Shown here one piece after another: positions 18,603 through 26,387 of a stretch of DNA of 64,000 nucleotides. Numbering within the stretch: position 1 is the stretch's first letter; each line of letters starts with the position of its first letter. The position numbers and the translations under genes were made by a program. Location: contig RXJG01000002.1 of assembly GCA_003963365.1 (NCBI GenBank), positions 1 to 64,000 of the forward strand, in the 5' to 3' direction. Origin of the DNA: Sphingobacteriales bacterium (lineage in GTDB: Bacteria; Bacteroidota; Bacteroidia; Chitinophagales; Chitinophagaceae). Under the pieces are notes generated by a model. That model was not told the origin of the DNA, searched no databases, and saw only the letters and a list, made by a program, of their open reading frames with translations.

Positions 18603-19070
18603 TTAATAGTCGTTGCCTCCACGGTCACGGTTATAACCGCCGCCATTGCCACCACGGTCACGATTGTAACCGCCACCGCCGCCACCTTTGTAACCGCCGC
18701 CACCGCCACGGCCGCCGCCACCACCTTTGTATCCACCACCGCCGCCGCCACGGCCACCACCACCGCCGCCACGGAATCCACCACCGCCACCGCCTTTGCG
18801 GAAGCCGCCACCACCGCCACCACGGTCAGTTTTTTCTTCTGCTTCGTTCAGCTTAAGGTTGCGGCCCATTACTTCTTTGTCGTAAAGGCTGCTGAGTGCA
18901 TTTTGTGCTTCGCTGGCTTCGGGCATTTCTACAAATCCAAAGCCTTTGCTGCGACCGGTAAATTTGTCCATAATAATTTTTACACTGGCCACAGTACCGT
19001 ACTGTTCAAAAAGAGTTCTTAAGTCATCCTCTGACATTTCCCAGGAGAGGTTGCCTACATAAATGTTCAT
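18603..19070 (-). CDS. RRM RNA-binding protein with glycine-rich RGG tail
   Basis: A 155-residue protein with one N-terminal RNA recognition motif: RNP2 is IYVGNL (residues 3-8) and RNP1 is KGFGFVEM. After about residue 85 the sequence is almost wholly Gly with Arg, Lys, Tyr and Asn, in runs such as RGGGGGG and YNRDRGG. The start is ATG 19070; the upstream in-frame codons to 19118 are leader. By family these are single-stranded RNA binders, often cold-inducible in bacteria; the tail resembles eukaryotic RGG boxes and is probably disordered and RNA-binding. The GC-rich, repeated tail stands out against the A/T-rich surroundings. It is a monocistronic gene with its own terminator. Confidence 0.9.
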   Translation of the reverse strand: MNIYVGNLSWEMSEDDLRTLFEQYGTVASVKIIMDKFTGRSKGFGFVEMPEASEAQNALSSLYDKEVMGRNLKLNEAEEKTDRGGGGGGFRKGGGGGGFRGGGGGGRGGGGGGYKGGGGGRGGGGGYKGGGGGGYNRDRGGNGGGYNRDRGGNDY

Positions 19071-19229
19071 TGTAACAATTAATTTAATGAAAAAAACTTT
19101 TAAAAAACCCAAATGCAATAAGCTGTTACAATGAACTGAAGAAACCGGACAAGGTTAGCTGAATGTCAGCCATTGAAAAAACTATGCATAAAGAGCTTAG
19201 TAAAGATAGTGTTTTTTGATAAAGTGCCT

Positions 19230-19260
19230 AAAAATTAAAAACCCCGACTTTAGTCGGGGC
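19230..19260 (-). terminator. Terminator of the rpsF-rpsR-rplI operon
   Basis: An 8-bp GC-rich stem (CCCCGACT at 19242-19249 with 19252-19259) is followed on the minus strand by a run of T. It lies 26 nt after the rplI stop. Confidence 0.88.
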
Positions 19261-19285
19261 TAACAATTGTTTTTATTGAGAAGAA

Positions 19286-19732
19286 CTATTCAGCTACCAC
19301 TTCAAATTCTACCTCAGTTTCGTTACCGTTACCAAAGTCAATTTTAGCTTTGTAAGTGCCTAATTCTTTAACATCGTCAATGATGTGGATGCGGCGGCGA
19401 TCGATTTCGTAACCCTTCTGGTCACGGATGGCACGGGCTATCTGTACAGAAGTTACGCTACCAAATATTTTGCCGCTGGTACCAGTTTTAGCGCCAATTT
19501 TAACGGGGCCTTCCTGTAGTTTGGCAATTACACTGTTGATTTCAGCTAATAGTTTAGCTTCTTTCTTTTGTAATTGCTTCATTCTTTCTTCCAGTTGAGC
19601 CAGGTTAGAAGGAGAAGCTTCCACTGCCATTTTTTGAGGAATTAAATAATTACGGGCATAACCATTACGAACTTTTACCACTTCGTTGGCACCGCCAAGG
19701 TTATTTACATCCTGAATCAATATTACCTGCAT
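19286..19732 (-). CDS. rplI: Large-subunit ribosomal protein bL9
   Basis: A 148-residue L9 of normal length: the N-terminal rRNA-binding domain has MQVILIQDVNNLGG and KVRNGYARNYLIPQKMA, then the long connecting helix rich in Lys/Glu (residues about 42-75), then the C-terminal domain with KIFGSVTSVQIA and DRRRIHI. It is the last gene of rpsF-rpsR-rplI, 112 nt after rpsR, and is followed by a strong terminator. Confidence 0.98.
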   Translation of the reverse strand: MQVILIQDVNNLGGANEVVKVRNGYARNYLIPQKMAVEASPSNLAQLEERMKQLQKKEAKLLAEINSVIAKLQEGPVKIGAKTGTSGKIFGSVTSVQIARAIRDQKGYEIDRRRIHIIDDVKELGTYKAKIDFGNGNETEVEFEVVAE

Positions 19733-19844
19733 TGTTTTGCATTTTTACCCAATCCTGCTACCGGCAGAACTTTCATCCGCAAAATGCGGAATTAGGGTGG
19801 TTAAAAAATAATTTAAACTTTATCCTTACTCTTTAGGGGAGAGG

Positions 19845-20108
19845 CTATTTCAATAAATCTGTTACGTAAGGTAACAACGCCATTTGACGGGCTTTCTTAA
19901 TAGCATCGCTTACTTTACGCTGATACTTTAAAGAGTTACCAGTGATACGACGGGGTAACATTTTACCTTGTTCGTTCAGGAATTTCTTTAAAAATTCAGC
20001 ATCCTTGTAGTCGATATAACGGATACCCATCTTTTTAAAACGGCAATACTTTTTGCGGGGCTGTTCAGCCTTCATCGCCGTTAAATACTTGATTTCATTT
20101 TTTGCCAT
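19845..20108 (-). CDS. rpsR: Small-subunit ribosomal protein bS18
   Basis: An 87-residue S18 with the family core [43 protein letters not shown] and MALLPY. The single Cys in KKYCRFKK is the remnant of the N-terminal cysteine-containing segment. It begins 4 nt after rpsF; S6 and S18 bind 16S rRNA as a heterodimer, in keeping with this coupling. Confidence 0.98.
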   Translation of the reverse strand: MAKNEIKYLTAMKAEQPRKKYCRFKKMGIRYIDYKDAEFLKKFLNEQGKMLPRRITGNSLKYQRKVSDAIKKARQMALLPYVTDLLK

Positions 20109-20112
20109 GGTA

Positions 20113-20469
20113 TTAAGCCTCCACTGCGGTTTCAGTTTTTGCGGCTACACCACTTCTCTTTTTTGCATTGTACTCGACGGCGTATTTATCGAGTGCAGTG
20201 AACATGTGACGCATAACGGATTCGTCACGCAGGAGCTGAATTTTCAGCTTCTCATTGAAGTCGGATGGCGCCTTGTATTCCACTACCCAGTACAAACCTG
20301 TGGTTTTCTTGGCAATGGGGTACGCCAGTGATTTTAATCCCCAGGGATTTTCGTGCACTACTTCTCCACCATTTGATTTGATAAAAGAAGTAATTTTTTT
20401 CTGCTCGGCTTTAAAATCCTCGTCAGAAAGCACAGGGGTAAAAATCACCATCAATTCGTAATTGTTCAT
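20113..20469 (-). CDS. rpsF: Small-subunit ribosomal protein bS6
   Basis: A 118-residue S6: [19 protein letters not shown] at the N-terminus, [24 protein letters not shown] in the middle, and [13 protein letters not shown] toward the end, followed by a short charged tail. It is the first gene of the operon, and a strong promoter lies about 90 nt upstream. Confidence 0.98.
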   Translation of the reverse strand: MNNYELMVIFTPVLSDEDFKAEQKKITSFIKSNGGEVVHENPWGLKSLAYPIAKKTTGLYWVVEYKAPSDFNEKLKIQLLRDESVMRHMFTALDKYAVEYNAKKRSGVAAKTETAVEA

Positions 20470-20501
20470 TTCCCTGATTTTTGGTTAAAAAATTAAATTT
20501 T

Positions 20502-20525
20502 ATCCTTCGCCAAGCTCAGGATGAC
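20502..20525 (-). repeat. Small palindromic element in the rpsF leader
   Basis: On the minus strand the leader contains GTCATCCTGAGCTTGGCGAAGGAT, whose ends ATCCT and AGGAT pair over a short inner GC stem. I recognise its form (GTCATCCTGAGC...GAAGGAT) as a common interspersed sequence in bacterial genomes. It may be a neutral repeat or may act in the leader; no match to the S6:S18 binding hairpin was demonstrated. Confidence 0.5.
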
Positions 20526-20559
20526 AGCATTGTCAAATTGCAGCTTTTAAAAGGGACGG

Positions 20560-20590
20560 CAAAGGTAGGGCTTTACAGCGTAAAGGCAAA
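20560..20590 (-). promoter_or_regulatory. Promoter of the rpsF-rpsR-rplI operon
   Basis: On the minus strand TTTG (20587-20590), exactly 19 nt, then TACCTTTG (20560-20567): a full match to the Bacteroidota sigma-A consensus TTTG-N19-TAnnTTTG. The leader to the rpsF start is about 85 nt. Confidence 0.82.
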
Positions 20591-20874
20591 GGGTAAAGGA
20601 AAAAACTTTTGAGGGATTTTGCCGGGGAAAAACCACTTTTCAAGGCAAATATTTACAAAATAAACCGATACTGCGCTGCTGATACCAAAATAAAAGGGAA
20701 AAGTCTCTAAAAGTAAAACCAAAAACTACTGCAGATGGTCAAAAAACTAATTTGAACCTGATTAAAAGACTGATTAAGGTTAATAAATCAATTTGTACTT
20801 TGCCAACCTGTCACTGTTGCACCAAGTGGCATCTTATTTGAAAAGAGGTGCTGAGTTTTAAAACAATTTTTAAT
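20591..20874. other. Divergent region upstream of htpG and rpsF, no gene seen
   Basis: This stretch holds no coding frame. A TACTTTG box near 20799-20805 is one base short of TAnnTTTG and could belong to htpG, but no -33 element at the right distance was found. No inverted repeat typical of a heat-shock operator was seen. Confidence 0.45.
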
Positions 20875-22725
20875 ATGCAAAAAGGAAATATCAGGGTACA
20901 AACGGAAAATATTTTTCCTATCATTAAAAAGTTCCTCTACAGCGACCACGAAAATTTTCTGCGTGAATTAATCAGCAATGCAGTGGATGCCACCCAAAAA
21001 TTGAAAACACTTTCTTCTATTGGAGAAGCAAAAGGCGATTTGGGGGATTTAAGGATTGAAATAAAGTTGGATGCTGCCAATAAAACCATTACCATCTCTG
21101 ACAAAGGGTTGGGTATGACGGCAGAAGAAGTGGAAAAGTATATTAACCAGGTGGCATTCAGCGGTGCCGAAGAATTTGTAAAAAAATACCAGGGTCAAAA
21201 TGAAAACAGCATCATTGGAAAGTTTGGTTTAGGTTTTTATTCTGCATTTATGGTAAGTGATAAGGTGGAGGTGATTACCAAAAGTTATTTGACAGATGCA
21301 AGAGCGGTAAAATGGGAATGCGATGGCAGCCCTGAATATAGTTTGGATGAAGCGGAGAAAGAATCAAGAGGTACAGATATTGTGCTGCATTTAAATGAAG
21401 ACAGTAAAGAATTTTTAGAAGCGGAACGTATCAGTTCAATGCTGAATAAATTCAGCCGTTTTCTTCCGGTACCAATTTATTTTGAAGAAAAACAAATAAA
21501 TAACACCACGCCGGCGTGGACAAAGAAGCCATCTGAATTAACAACAGAAGATTATCAAAACTTTTACAAAGAATTATATCCATACAATGAAACGCCTTTG
21601 TTCTGGATTCATCTCAATGTAGATTACCCGTTTAATCTTACCAGTATTTTGTATTTCCCCAAAATCAAACAATCATACGAAATACAAAAAGATAAAATAC
21701 AATTGTACTGCAACCAGGTATTTGTTACAGATGAAGTAAAAGATATTGTTCCGGAATTTTTAATGCTGCTGCAGGGAGTAATTGACAGCCCGGATATTCC
21801 ATTAAATGTAAGCCGCAGTTATTTGCAGGGCGACCCGAATGTGAAAAAGATAAATGCACACATCACTAAGAAAGTAGCTGATAAATTAGATAAGATTTTT
21901 ACAAACGAAAGAGCATCGTTTGAAGAGAAGTGGGAAAGCCTTGGTTTGTTTGTGAAATATGGAATGATGACAGATGATAAATTTTTGGATAAGGCGAATA
22001 AGTTTCACATTATGGAGGATGCCGGTGGTGGTAAATTTTATACGCTGGAAGAATACAGAACAGCTGCTGAAGCATTGCAAAAAAATAAAGACGGTAAACT
22101 GGTTATTCTTTATACAAGCAACCCTGTGCAACAGGATGCATACATCAAAGCCTGTAAAGAAAAAGGTTATGTAGTGGTGAAAGCAGAAACGATTGTGGAT
22201 GCATCTTTCATCAATCACATGGAGATGAAATGGGAAAATGTACATTTTGTAAGAGTGGATGCAGATGTGGTGGATAATTTGATTGATAAACAGGAGTTGA
22301 ATGAAAGTATATTGAGTAAAGATGAAGAAACAAAGTTAAAAGATTTATTCTCCCGGGAGATTCCTGAACTGCATGTAACAGTTGAAATAAAAGGATTGAG
22401 TAAAGATGCGGTGCCTGTTGTAGCCACCAGGCCGGAGTTTATGCGCCGTATGAAAGATATGGCCGCACTCAGCGGTCCCATGGGAAGTTTTTATGCCAAC
22501 ATGCCCGATGAAGTGACCCTCACCATAAATGGTAATCATCCAATTTATCAAAATGTACTGGCAGAAACCGACAAAGAAAAACAGGAAAAAGTAGTACACA
22601 ACTTAGCTGATTTGGCGTTGCTATCACAGGGTTTACTCAAAGGAAATCAGTTGACAAATTTCATTAACCGCAGTGTGGAACTCCTAAAAGGCGAGGAGAG
22701 GCCCAGGATTATTATGAGTGAATAA
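20875..22725 (+). CDS. htpG: Molecular chaperone HtpG (Hsp90)
   Basis: Cytosolic Hsp90 chaperone of 616 residues from ATG 20875; nine extra codons upstream start at a non-ATG and are not typical. The N-terminal GHKL ATPase shows ENFLRELISNAVDA, SDKGLGMT, and GKFGLGFYSAFMV (the lid and ATP-binding glycines). The middle domain has FPKIKQSYE and VPEFLMLLQGVIDSPDIPLNVSRSYLQ, with the catalytic Arg in LNVSRS. The C-terminal dimerisation region ends with NQLTNFINRSVELL. Length is normal for bacterial HtpG. Monocistronic, ended by a strong hairpin. Confidence 0.97.
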   Translation: MQKGNIRVQTENIFPIIKKFLYSDHENFLRELISNAVDATQKLKTLSSIGEAKGDLGDLRIEIKLDAANKTITISDKGLGMTAEEVEKYINQVAFSGAEEFVKKYQGQNENSIIGKFGLGFYSAFMVSDKVEVITKSYLTDARAVKWECDGSPEYSLDEAEKESRGTDIVLHLNEDSKEFLEAERISSMLNKFSRFLPVPIYFEEKQINNTTPAWTKKPSELTTEDYQNFYKELYPYNETPLFWIHLNVDYPFNLTSILYFPKIKQSYEIQKDKIQLYCNQVFVTDEVKDIVPEFLMLLQGVIDSPDIPLNVSRSYLQGDPNVKKINAHITKKVADKLDKIFTNERASFEEKWESLGLFVKYGMMTDDKFLDKANKFHIMEDAGGGKFYTLEEYRTAAEALQKNKDGKLVILYTSNPVQQDAYIKACKEKGYVVVKAETIVDASFINHMEMKWENVHFVRVDADVVDNLIDKQELNESILSKDEETKLKDLFSREIPELHVTVEIKGLSKDAVPVVATRPEFMRRMKDMAALSGPMGSFYANMPDEVTLTINGNHPIYQNVLAETDKEKQEKVVHNLADLALLSQGLLKGNQLTNFINRSVELLKGEERPRIIMSE

Positions 22726-22762
22726 TGTACCACGGGTTTGTAACCCATTTTCAAAATAAATA

Positions 22763-22795
22763 AGACGTTGTATCACTACAACGTCTTTTTATTTT
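22763..22795. terminator. Terminator after htpG, shared with the convergent methyltransferase
   Basis: A 10-bp stem AGACGTTGTA (22763-22772) pairs with 22777-22786 around loop TCAC and is followed by TTTTATTTT. It lies between the two convergent stops. Confidence 0.85.
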
Positions 22796-23468
22796 AAACT
22801 TCCCTTTTCATTATCACTCCTTCCAGCAAATTCAATTTTCTATGATGAAATATCTCTGTAAACCCTGCTGAAGAAAACAACGATTTTTCCTGCGGGTTCA
22901 TATAGGCAATGTATAAGTCCCGTGGTTTTCGCTGCAGGCTGTCATTAATATGCTCCACCACATGCCGCATCACCACTGCATCAAAGGGATTGTAAAGGAA
23001 CACTGTTGTTACTTCATCAGGAATAATAAAAGAGGAGGCATCTTCATGAATCACTTTAAAAGCAGTATTGCCTGGTTCAATTTTGTGAGCAGCAATATTT
23101 TCTTTTGTGTTATTACAAAATTTCTCAGAAATTTCTACACCAATTAAATTTTTAAAACCCATATGCGCCGCTACAATCAACACTCTTCCTTTGCCGCAAC
23201 CAATGTCGAGCAAGCAATCATTACCCGGAATTTCTTTTAATCTTTTCAACAGTATTTCAAGTATGTTATAGCTGGCAGGCATGTACATAGTGGAATGAGT
23301 AATATCAATGTCCTGCTTTTTTAAATCCCGCAGTTCATCATAACCCGTGGTGTGGAGTTTGTATTTATTTTCGCCCCTTATTTCGTGGTAAATAATAAAT
23401 GCAGCCAGTATTGGGTTCCAGTACCAGCTCAGGTAAAAGAAGTATTGTATGTATTGAAATACTTTCAT
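22794..23468 (-). CDS. Class I SAM-dependent methyltransferase, membrane-anchored
   Basis: A 224-residue protein with an N-terminal hydrophobic helix (residues about 5-27) and a Rossmann methyltransferase core: motif I is LLDIGCGKGRVLIVAA, followed by GVEISEKFC, EDASSF, and VFLYNPFDA where the NPF could be the motif IV equivalent. Acceptor unknown; protein, lipid or small-molecule methylation are all possible. It is the last gene of a run ispB-recJ-methyltransferase, 23 nt after recJ, so it is probably cotranscribed. Confidence 0.75.
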   Translation of the reverse strand: MKVFQYIQYFFYLSWYWNPILAAFIIYHEIRGENKYKLHTTGYDELRDLKKQDIDITHSTMYMPASYNILEILLKRLKEIPGNDCLLDIGCGKGRVLIVAAHMGFKNLIGVEISEKFCNNTKENIAAHKIEPGNTAFKVIHEDASSFIIPDEVTTVFLYNPFDAVVMRHVVEHINDSLQRKPRDLYIAYMNPQEKSLFSSAGFTEIFHHRKLNLLEGVIMKREV

Positions 23469-23491
23469 GCATAACGGATTTTATATCCGGT

Positions 23492-25195
23492 TTATTCACT
23501 CAACCTTAAATCAACCATCTTCAACTGAATCGACTTTTCCCCGTTCCATTCATTTTCATCTAACGTATATACGATATCAATTGGTTTTTTTAGTTGCAGT
23601 AAAGCAAATTTATCAGCCATGTTAAAACCAATACCATTCACTGTAACATTTCCCTGGCGCAATACAAATTTTAAATGAATTTCTTTTACAATACGGCTCC
23701 AACCGGTATCCATTACATTGCGGGTAATAAAAACGGGCCGCATATTTTCAGGCCCGTAAGGTTCCATTTGGGAAATGATGCTGTAAAAAGATTCTTTAAT
23801 GTCTTTAAAATTTATTTCTGCATCAATAATTATTTCAGGAATCAATAAATGTGGTTCTATGGTGGAAGAAACGACTTCTTCAAACTTATTACTGAACGAT
23901 TCAAATTGTTCAGGCAGCAAAGTCATACCCGCTGCAGCAAAGTGACCCCCGTAACCCAGCAAATGTTCACGGCAGGCATGTATGGCTTCATATAAATTAA
24001 AACCGGGTACACTGCGGGCACTGCCGCCCAATACTTCCCCGCTTTTGGTTAGTACAATTGTTGGGCGATAGTAACTTTCTATCAGCCGGGAAGCCACGAT
24101 TCCTACTACGCCTTTATGCCAATGCGGTTGATAAACAACTGTTGATTTTCGGTTGATTAGTTTTTCATCTGCGGCAATCATGGCTAATGCTTCTTCTGTT
24201 ATACTGTTGTCGGCTTCCTTTCTGTCTGTATTATCGCTGTGAAGTTGTTCTGCCAAGGCCAGTGCTTCTTCATCTGTTTTGGAAATAAACATCTGTACAG
24301 CTTTAGTGGCATCATCCATTCTTCCGGCAGCATTCACTCTTGGTGCAATCATAAACACCAGGTTAGTAATTTGCAATTCTTTTACCAGTCCGCTTAACTG
24401 TTTTAAAGCTTTTATACCACGGTTAGGATTTTCGTTGGCTTTTTTTAAACCATGATAAGCAAGTATTCGGTTCTCTCCCGTTATGGGAACAATATCCGCT
24501 GCAATTGCTGTCGCAACTAAATCGAGGTATTCAAAAATATATTCATCGGCAAAGCCAAAATGATTGGCCAAGGCAGTAATAAGTTTAAAGCCCACACCGC
24601 AACCGCATAATTCTTTAAATGGATAATTACAATCACTTTGTTTGGGATTTAATATCGCAACGGCCGGAGGCAATACTGCATCAGGTAAATGATGGTCGCA
24701 AACGATAAATTCAATGCCAATTTCTCTGGCGTATTGAATTAATTCAACCGATTTAATTCCACAATCAAGTGAAATGATTAAGGTGAAACCTTTTTCTTTT
24801 GCATAATCAATTCCTGCTTTAGAAACACCATAACCCTCCCGGTAACGATGCGGAATATAAAACTCCAGTAACGACGGTTCGTAAATGCGGTTGAGGAATT
24901 GAAACATACAAGCCACGGCAGTGGTGCCATCCACATCATAATCGCCAAACACTAAAATTTTTTCTTTTTGCTGAAAAGCCTGCAGTATTCGGTCAATTGC
25001 TTTTTGCATGTCTTTCATCAGCATCGGGTCATGCAAATCTTTTACAGAAGGGCGGTAAAAGTTTTTGGATTTGTCAAAATCATCTATACCTCTCTGAACT
25101 AAAATTTTGCATATAGCCGGGTGTATTTTCAGCTTTTGGTAAAGTGTATTTACTTTTTCCGGGTTTGCAGAAAGTATGTTCCATCTTTTTCCCAT
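23492..25195 (-). CDS. recJ: Single-stranded-DNA-specific exonuclease RecJ
   Basis: A 567-residue 5'-3' single-strand DNA exonuclease used in recombination and repair. DHH-domain motifs are intact: FGDYDVDGTTAVA (motif I), SLDCGIKS (motif II), VCDHHLPD (motif III, the DHH), and RVNAAGRM. The DHHA1 domain has VGIVASRLIESYYRPT and GYGGHFAAAGMTL. The C-terminal OB-fold follows. Length fits RecJ. It lies 19 nt after the polyprenyl synthetase gene on the same strand. Confidence 0.96.
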   Translation of the reverse strand: MGKRWNILSANPEKVNTLYQKLKIHPAICKILVQRGIDDFDKSKNFYRPSVKDLHDPMLMKDMQKAIDRILQAFQQKEKILVFGDYDVDGTTAVACMFQFLNRIYEPSLLEFYIPHRYREGYGVSKAGIDYAKEKGFTLIISLDCGIKSVELIQYAREIGIEFIVCDHHLPDAVLPPAVAILNPKQSDCNYPFKELCGCGVGFKLITALANHFGFADEYIFEYLDLVATAIAADIVPITGENRILAYHGLKKANENPNRGIKALKQLSGLVKELQITNLVFMIAPRVNAAGRMDDATKAVQMFISKTDEEALALAEQLHSDNTDRKEADNSITEEALAMIAADEKLINRKSTVVYQPHWHKGVVGIVASRLIESYYRPTIVLTKSGEVLGGSARSVPGFNLYEAIHACREHLLGYGGHFAAAGMTLLPEQFESFSNKFEEVVSSTIEPHLLIPEIIIDAEINFKDIKESFYSIISQMEPYGPENMRPVFITRNVMDTGWSRIVKEIHLKFVLRQGNVTVNGIGFNMADKFALLQLKKPIDIVYTLDENEWNGEKSIQLKMVDLRLSE

Positions 25196-25214
25196 AAAAC
25201 CTTTCTGAAAGGGT

Positions 25215-26177
25215 TTAATATTTTCGGTCGGTAGTGTATTCCACCAGTTCCTTTAATCCTTCACGAACAGGATTTTCAGGGAAACTGTACAGGATATTCA
25301 ATGCTTCATTTTTTAACTGTGTCATTTTCTTTTCTGCATAATCTATACCTCCTGTTTTTACAACGGCATCAATTACCCATTTCACTTTTTCCTTATTCTT
25401 ATTTTGATTTTTTACGATATAAATAATTTTTCGCCGGGTTTCGCTATCACAATTATTCAGTGTGTAAATGAGGGGCAGGGTCAGTTTCTTTTCTTTTATA
25501 TCGTTGCCGGTGGGTTTTCCAATAGCTTCATTCCCGTAATCAAATAAATCATCTTTAATTTGAAAAGCAAGCCCCACTTTTTCACCAAACAATCCCATTT
25601 TTTCGGTAATTATTTCGTCTTTACTGGTACTCCATGTACCGGCGGCGCAGGCTGAGGAAAGCAGAGAGGCTGTTTTTGTACGGATGATTTCAAAATAAAT
25701 ATCTTCTTTAAGATTCAGGTTTCTGGATTTTTCAATTTGAAGTAATTCACCTTCACTCATCTGTTTTACTGCGGTTGAAAGAATTTGCAGAATTTTGTGG
25801 TCATTATTTTCTAACGATAACAGTAACCCTTTTGATAAAAGGTAATCACCTACTAATACGGCTACTTTATTTTTCCACAAAGCGTTTATAGAAAAAAAAC
25901 CGCGGCGTTCAAAAGATTCATCCACTACATCATCATGAACCAGGGTGGCTGTATGTAAAATTTCAACCAGTGAGGCTGCCCGGTAGGTAACATCATTTAC
26001 CTGCCCGTGCAGTTTGGCACTTAAAAAAACAAACATGGGCCGTAATTGCTTTCCCTTTCTTTTAATAATAAACTTCATTATGCGGTCCAGCAACGGTACC
26101 CTGCTGGCCACAGCATCATTAAACTTTCCTTCAAATAATTCCAGCTCTTGTTGTATTAAGTCTTTTACCTCTTTCAT
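25215..26177 (-). CDS. Polyprenyl diphosphate synthase (octaprenyl/long-chain type)
   Basis: A 320-residue trans-isoprenyl diphosphate synthase that makes the side chain of menaquinone. Both Asp-rich motifs are present: LVHDDVVDES (first, DDxxD) and FQIKDDLFDYG (second), with KRKGKQLRPMFVFLSA at the N-terminus and GKPTGNDIKEKKLTLPLIY after the second motif. The start is ATG 26177 (MKEVKDLI); the open frame runs to 26303 but that part overlaps the divergent promoter region. Chain length cannot be read with certainty, but small residues before the first DDxxD suggest a long product. First gene of the unit with recJ and a methyltransferase. Confidence 0.9.
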   Translation of the reverse strand: MKEVKDLIQQELELFEGKFNDAVASRVPLLDRIMKFIIKRKGKQLRPMFVFLSAKLHGQVNDVTYRAASLVEILHTATLVHDDVVDESFERRGFFSINALWKNKVAVLVGDYLLSKGLLLSLENNDHKILQILSTAVKQMSEGELLQIEKSRNLNLKEDIYFEIIRTKTASLLSSACAAGTWSTSKDEIITEKMGLFGEKVGLAFQIKDDLFDYGNEAIGKPTGNDIKEKKLTLPLIYTLNNCDSETRRKIIYIVKNQNKNKEKVKWVIDAVVKTGGIDYAEKKMTQLKNEALNILYSFPENPVREGLKELVEYTTDRKY

Positions 26178-26308
26178 GTTAAAGCAGCAATTTACTTCAT
26201 ACAAATTGTACGGGAGACGAATTTTATAAAAAGAAGCAACTTTTTGAAACTGTATATGGTCTATGGGACGAGTAACGGTGATAAATACGGGTATAATATG
26301 CAAAAAAA

Positions 26309-26339
26309 TTTGGTTTTTAACGCACTATATCTATTTTTG
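26309..26339 (+). promoter_or_regulatory. Promoter of the OmpA-family gene
   Basis: TTTG (26309-26312), exactly 19 nt, then TATTTTTG (26332-26339): a perfect match to TTTG-N19-TAnnTTTG. The start codon is 48 nt downstream of the -7 box. Confidence 0.85.
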
Positions 26340-26387
26340 CACCATCACTTAGCGTAATTTTTTCAACGAAATACTTAAAACTACATT

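Noticed and set aside
18640-18830. Short tandem GC-rich repeats that could suggest a CRISPR array
   Set aside because: They are codon repeats in the glycine tail of an intact coding frame; there are no unique spacers of regular length.
18506-19022. Ala/Thr/Val-rich frames on both strands over the RRM gene
   Set aside because: They are readings of the Gly-rich GGT/GGC codons in other frames, with low complexity and no domain.
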